The notes under the pieces were generated by a model, which saw nothing but the letters and a program-made list of their open reading frames with translations, searched no databases and was not told the DNA's origin. Shown here in pieces: positions 61,600 through 64,000 of a stretch of 64,000 bases of DNA. How positions within the stretch are numbered: position 1 is the stretch's first letter; each line of letters opens with the position of its first letter. Both the position numbers and the translations under genes were made by a program. This DNA comes from VRUE01 sp963774555. Lineage in GTDB: Bacteria; Actinomycetota; Thermoleophilia; Solirubrobacterales; 70-9. Location: NCBI GenBank assembly GCA_963774555.1, contig CAVZFL010000002.1:558001-622000 (forward strand), in the 5' to 3' direction.

Positions 61600-61749
61600 G
61601 TGTCCCTCGCCCGCGCCTCCTGGATCACCGTGGTCTCAATCTGCGCCATCGCCGCGGTCGCCTTCGCCTTCAGCGGCTACACCGGCTACGCCATCACCCT
61701 CGTAGCCGTGGGACTCGCCGCAGCCGTAAACCTCCTCCCCAGCCCCTAA
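61600..61749 (+). CDS. 49-residue two-helix membrane protein
   Basis: GTG start, two hydrophobic segments (SWITVVSICAIAAVAFAF and ITLVAVGLAAAVNLL) joined by SGYTGYA. No family recognised. Ends eight bases before a family 2 palindrome. Confidence 0.45.
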   Translation: MSLARASWITVVSICAIAAVAFAFSGYTGYAITLVAVGLAAAVNLLPSP

Positions 61750-61756
61750 CCCCCGG

Positions 61757-61803
61757 GGTGCAACGTTTTGTCCCCCCGCCAGGGGGAGAAAGCGTTGCAC
61801 CGA
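61757..61803 (+). repeat. Palindromic repeat, family 2, copy 2
   Basis: Outer stem GGTGCAACG/CGTTGCACC with inner CCCCC/GGGGG. Lies eight bases after the stop of the two-helix gene and 14 bases from copy 3, which is its near-identical inverted partner. Confidence 0.72.
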
Positions 61804-61816
61804 CTGGCCAAGGTTT

Positions 61817-61863
61817 CGGTGCAACGCGCTGACCCCCTCGCAGGGGGACAAAACGTTGCACCC
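61817..61863 (-). repeat. Palindromic repeat, family 2, copy 3
   Basis: Read leftwards this copy is nearly identical to copy 2 (GGGTGCAACGTTTTGTCCCC then the loop and GGGGG). It begins four bases after the stop of the leftward CDF transporter gene, so each of the two convergent genes ends in its own copy with the same polarity. Confidence 0.72.
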
Positions 61864-61866
61864 GGG

Positions 61867-62778
61867 TCAGCCGGCGCGGAAGGGGCCCTGGCGGGCGCGG
61901 GCGGGGTCGCGTAGGGAGGTCTCGGGCTCTACGTGGATCAGGACCTCGGCGTGGGGGATCGTCGCCTCGATCTCGTCGCGCATCGCGTGGGCGAGGTCGT
62001 GGGCGCGCTCGAGGCTGGTGCCGGAGACGTACTGGACGTGGAGGTCGATGTAGCGGCGGCTGCCGGCACGGCGCGCGCGCAGCTTGTGGTAGCCGGCGAC
62101 CTCGGGGGTTCGGGCGGCGGCGATCGCCGCCTCGATCCGATCCATCTCCTCGGCCGGAAGCGCTTCGTCAACCAGCACGCCGGAGGAGCGGCGGACGATG
62201 CGGATCCCGGCGGTGACGATGGCGCCGGCGACGAGCAGCGCCGTGATCGAGTCGAAAGCGGCGTTGCCGGTGATCTGGACCAGGCCGAGGCCTGCAAGGA
62301 CGCCGGCCGAGGTCATCGCGTCGGTGCGCAGGTGGGCCGCGTCGCCCTCCAAGGCGGGCGATTCGTGTGCCTTCGCCTGCCGATAGAGAACGGCCGAGAC
62401 GGCCAGGTTGGCCAGCACTGAGAAGCCCATCACGGCGATGCCGACCCCGAGCGACTCGACCTGGGCGCCGACGACGAGCCGGTGGGTCGCCTCGTAGACG
62501 ATGATCCCGGCCCCCACCAGAATCAAGAGGCCCTCGATCGTCGCCGCCAGGCTCTCGACCTTCTCGTGGCCGTAGGGGTGCTCGGCGTCGGCCGGCTCGT
62601 CGGCCTTGCGCACCGAGACGAAGGCGACGACCGAAGCGACCAGGTCGATCAGCGAGTGGACCGCCTCGGTGAGGATCGCGATCGAGCCGGTGATCGCCCC
62701 GGCCGCCAGCTTGATCGCGATCAACAGCGCGTTGGAGGCAATCGAGAGCGCCGCCGCGCCGCTCTTGGTGCGGATCAT
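61867..62778 (-). CDS. Cation diffusion facilitator (CDF) transporter
   Basis: 303 residues, six helices plus a C-terminal cytoplasmic metal-binding domain. TEAVHSLIDLVASVVAF (first metal-site Asp with His), HPYGHEKVESLAATIEG and DAAHLRTDAMTSAGVL (HxxxD second site) are characteristic; the C-terminus has YHKLRARRAGSRRYIDLHV and IPHAEVLIHVEPE. Exports divalent cations such as Zn or Fe using the proton gradient; metal not resolved. Confidence 0.92.
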   Translation of the reverse strand: MIRTKSGAAALSIASNALLIAIKLAAGAITGSIAILTEAVHSLIDLVASVVAFVSVRKADEPADAEHPYGHEKVESLAATIEGLLILVGAGIIVYEATHRLVVGAQVESLGVGIAVMGFSVLANLAVSAVLYRQAKAHESPALEGDAAHLRTDAMTSAGVLAGLGLVQITGNAAFDSITALLVAGAIVTAGIRIVRRSSGVLVDEALPAEEMDRIEAAIAAARTPEVAGYHKLRARRAGSRRYIDLHVQYVSGTSLERAHDLAHAMRDEIEATIPHAEVLIHVEPETSLRDPARARQGPFRAG

Positions 62779-63371
62779 CGCGCCCTTGCCGATGCCTCGC
62801 CCGCCAGGTGCGCCGCCAGCTGCCGGGCGGCCCGCCCGCGGTGGCTGATCTCGTTCTTCTCCGCCTGGCTCAGCTCCGACATCGTGCGCTCGTCCTCCGG
62901 CCCGGTGTCGTCGGGGACGAAGGCCGGGTCGTAGCCGAAGCCGCCCGTTCCGCGCGGCTGCTCGATCAGCACCCCCTCGCAGCGCGCCTCGAAGACCCGC
63001 TCGCTGCCGTCGGCCTCGACCAGGGCAAGCGCGCAGTGATAGGCGGCGCGGCGGTCCTCGCCCGCCGCGGCGACCTCGCGCAGCAGCTTTGCCAGGTTCT
63101 CCTCGTCGCTGGCGCCAGCGCCGCCGTAGCGGGCCGAGTGGATGCCCGGACGCCCGCCGAGCCCCATCGCTTCGACCCCGGAGTCGTCGCCCAGCGCGGC
63201 CTGCCCGCTGGCGGCGTGGGCGGTGCGCGCCTTCTCCAGAGCGATCTCGGCGAAGCTCTCGCCCTCCTCCGGCGGCAGCTCGACGCCCTCGGGCAGCCCC
63301 TCCAGCTCGACCCCCGGCAGCAGTTCGGAGATCTCGCGCAGCTTGTGCTTGTTGGCGGTGGCGAAGATCAC
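62775..63371 (-). CDS. rdgB: XTP/dITP diphosphatase (RdgB/HAM1)
   Basis: 198 residues. ATANKHKLREISELL, ALGDDSGVEAMGLGGRPGIHSARYGG, GTGGFGYDPAFVPDD and ISHRGRAARQL are diagnostic. Removes deaminated purine nucleoside triphosphates. Overlaps the CDF gene by four bases and follows rph, the usual rph-rdgB order. Confidence 0.95.
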   Translation of the reverse strand: MIFATANKHKLREISELLPGVELEGLPEGVELPPEEGESFAEIALEKARTAHAASGQAALGDDSGVEAMGLGGRPGIHSARYGGAGASDEENLAKLLREVAAAGEDRRAAYHCALALVEADGSERVFEARCEGVLIEQPRGTGGFGYDPAFVPDDTGPEDERTMSELSQAEKNEISHRGRAARQLAAHLAGEASARAR

Positions 63372-63380
63372 AGGGAGCGA

Positions 63381-64000
63381 CTACCCGCTGCCGGTGACCT
63401 TCTCCTGCACCTGGCGCAGGCGGGAGATCCCCATCTCGGCCAGGCCGAGCAGCTCGTCGAGCGAGGCGCGGGAGAGCGGCGTGCGCTCGGCCGTCGCCTG
63501 CACCTCGACCAGGCCGCCGTCGCCGGTCATCACCACGTTGGCGTCGACCTCGGCGTTGGAGTCCTCGCCGTAGTCAAGGTCGCAGAGAGCCCGGCCGTTG
63601 ACCATGCCGACGCTGACCGCGGCGACCGAGCCGTCGAGCGGCATCGCCTCGATCTGGCCGGCGTCGAGCAGCTTCTGGCAGGCGAGGCGCAGGGCGACGT
63701 AGCCGCCGGTGATCGCCGCGCAGCGGGTGCCACCGTCGGCTTCGAGCACGTCGCAGTCGACGTAGACGCTGCGTTCGCCCAACGCCCTCTCGTCGACGAC
63801 GACCCGCAGCGAGCGGCCGATCAGGCGCTGGATCTCGACCCCGCGCCCGTCCTGCTTGCCCTTGGATATGTCGCGCACCTTGCGGTCGCCGGTCGAGGCG
63901 GGCAGCATCGCGTACTCGGCCGTCACCCAGCCTTTGCCCCGACCCGTCATCCAGCGCGGCACCTGGTTGGAGACCGAGGCCGTACAGATCACCCTCGTCT
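63381..64000 (-). CDS. rph: Ribonuclease PH (N-terminus outside window)
   Basis: Phosphorolytic 3'-5' exoribonuclease that trims tRNA 3' ends. The visible ~206 residues include PRWMTGRGKGWVTAEYAMLP, GRSLRVVVDERALGERSVYVDCDVLEADGGTR (in part), ALCDLDYGEDSNAEVDAN and a C-terminal LRQVQEKV. The start lies beyond base 64000. Confidence 0.95.
   Translation of the reverse strand, partial: TRVICTASVSNQVPRWMTGRGKGWVTAEYAMLPASTGDRKVRDISKGKQDGRGVEIQRLIGRSLRVVVDERALGERSVYVDCDVLEADGGTRCAAITGGYVALRLACQKLLDAGQIEAMPLDGSVAAVSVGMVNGRALCDLDYGEDSNAEVDANVVMTGDGGLVEVQATAERTPLSRASLDELLGLAEMGISRLRQVQEKVTGSG

Overview
The window is high-GC chromosomal DNA from an actinobacterium. GuaB3 next to GuaA, a GuaA-GuaB3-FruK block, a c-di-AMP-type riboswitch ahead of an M23 peptidase, actinobacterial small cytochrome oxidase subunits, and abundant GTG/TTG starts with 4-base gene overlaps suggest the Thermoleophilia/Solirubrobacterales branch (inference from gene content; no marker gene was compared). 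No rRNA, tRNA, CRISPR array, prophage or transposase was found. Many conserved genes at about 0-5, 8.6-25 and 51-61 kb are interrupted by single-base shifts, while about 26-50 kb reads cleanly. I treat the shifts as probable consensus errors and give the span of the whole gene.

Layout. 0-5 kb: aminotransferase tail, then an acyl-CoA dehydrogenase / enoyl-CoA hydratase / 3-hydroxyacyl-CoA dehydrogenase / alkyl-sulfatase operon for beta-oxidation of alkyl chains. 5-12.7 kb: GGDEF/HD-GYP signalling protein, GreA, thioredoxin reductase, a GNAT toxin-like pair and two membrane-lipid genes. 12.8-25 kb: a respiratory island with two cytochrome oxidase gene sets. The leftward set (ctaC-ctaD-USP-like protein-ctaE) has every expected metal ligand. 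The rightward set has a subunit II without CuA cysteines and a subunit I in which nearly all heme and CuB histidines are replaced; it is followed by ctaB, two small membrane proteins, a diheme cytochrome c and ctaA. 25-32 kb: glycosyltransferases, a drug-type ABC exporter and a GH63-like hydrolase. 32-36 kb: a leftward infA / PqqD-like / HprK-like / GT2 / nucleotidyltransferase operon that resembles a RiPP locus, with a possible precursor-like tail fused to the PqqD-like protein. 36-48 kb: housekeeping genes (cca, alr, nnr, acpS, glmS, glmM, rpsI, rplM) plus a Fic protein. 48-51.6 kb: riboswitch and M23 peptidase, a Phd/PIN toxin-antitoxin pair and a small accessory patch. 51.6-64 kb: guaA, guaB3, fruK, dacF, LysM, pyrF, HU, pmbA/tldD, CDF transporter, rdgB and rph.

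Across the window there are at least three families of structured palindromes, mostly placed within about 20 bases of a stop codon. One family (110-119 bp, three copies) keeps its loop ends while the 18-22 bp closing stem is different in each copy but always complementary. A second (about 50 bp, three copies) keeps the outer stem and varies the inner stem. A third (about 45 bp, three copies) includes a head-to-head pair. Two palindromes lie in frame inside protein-coding genes. With the ligand-less oxidase and the RiPP-like operon, these are the parts most worth following up.
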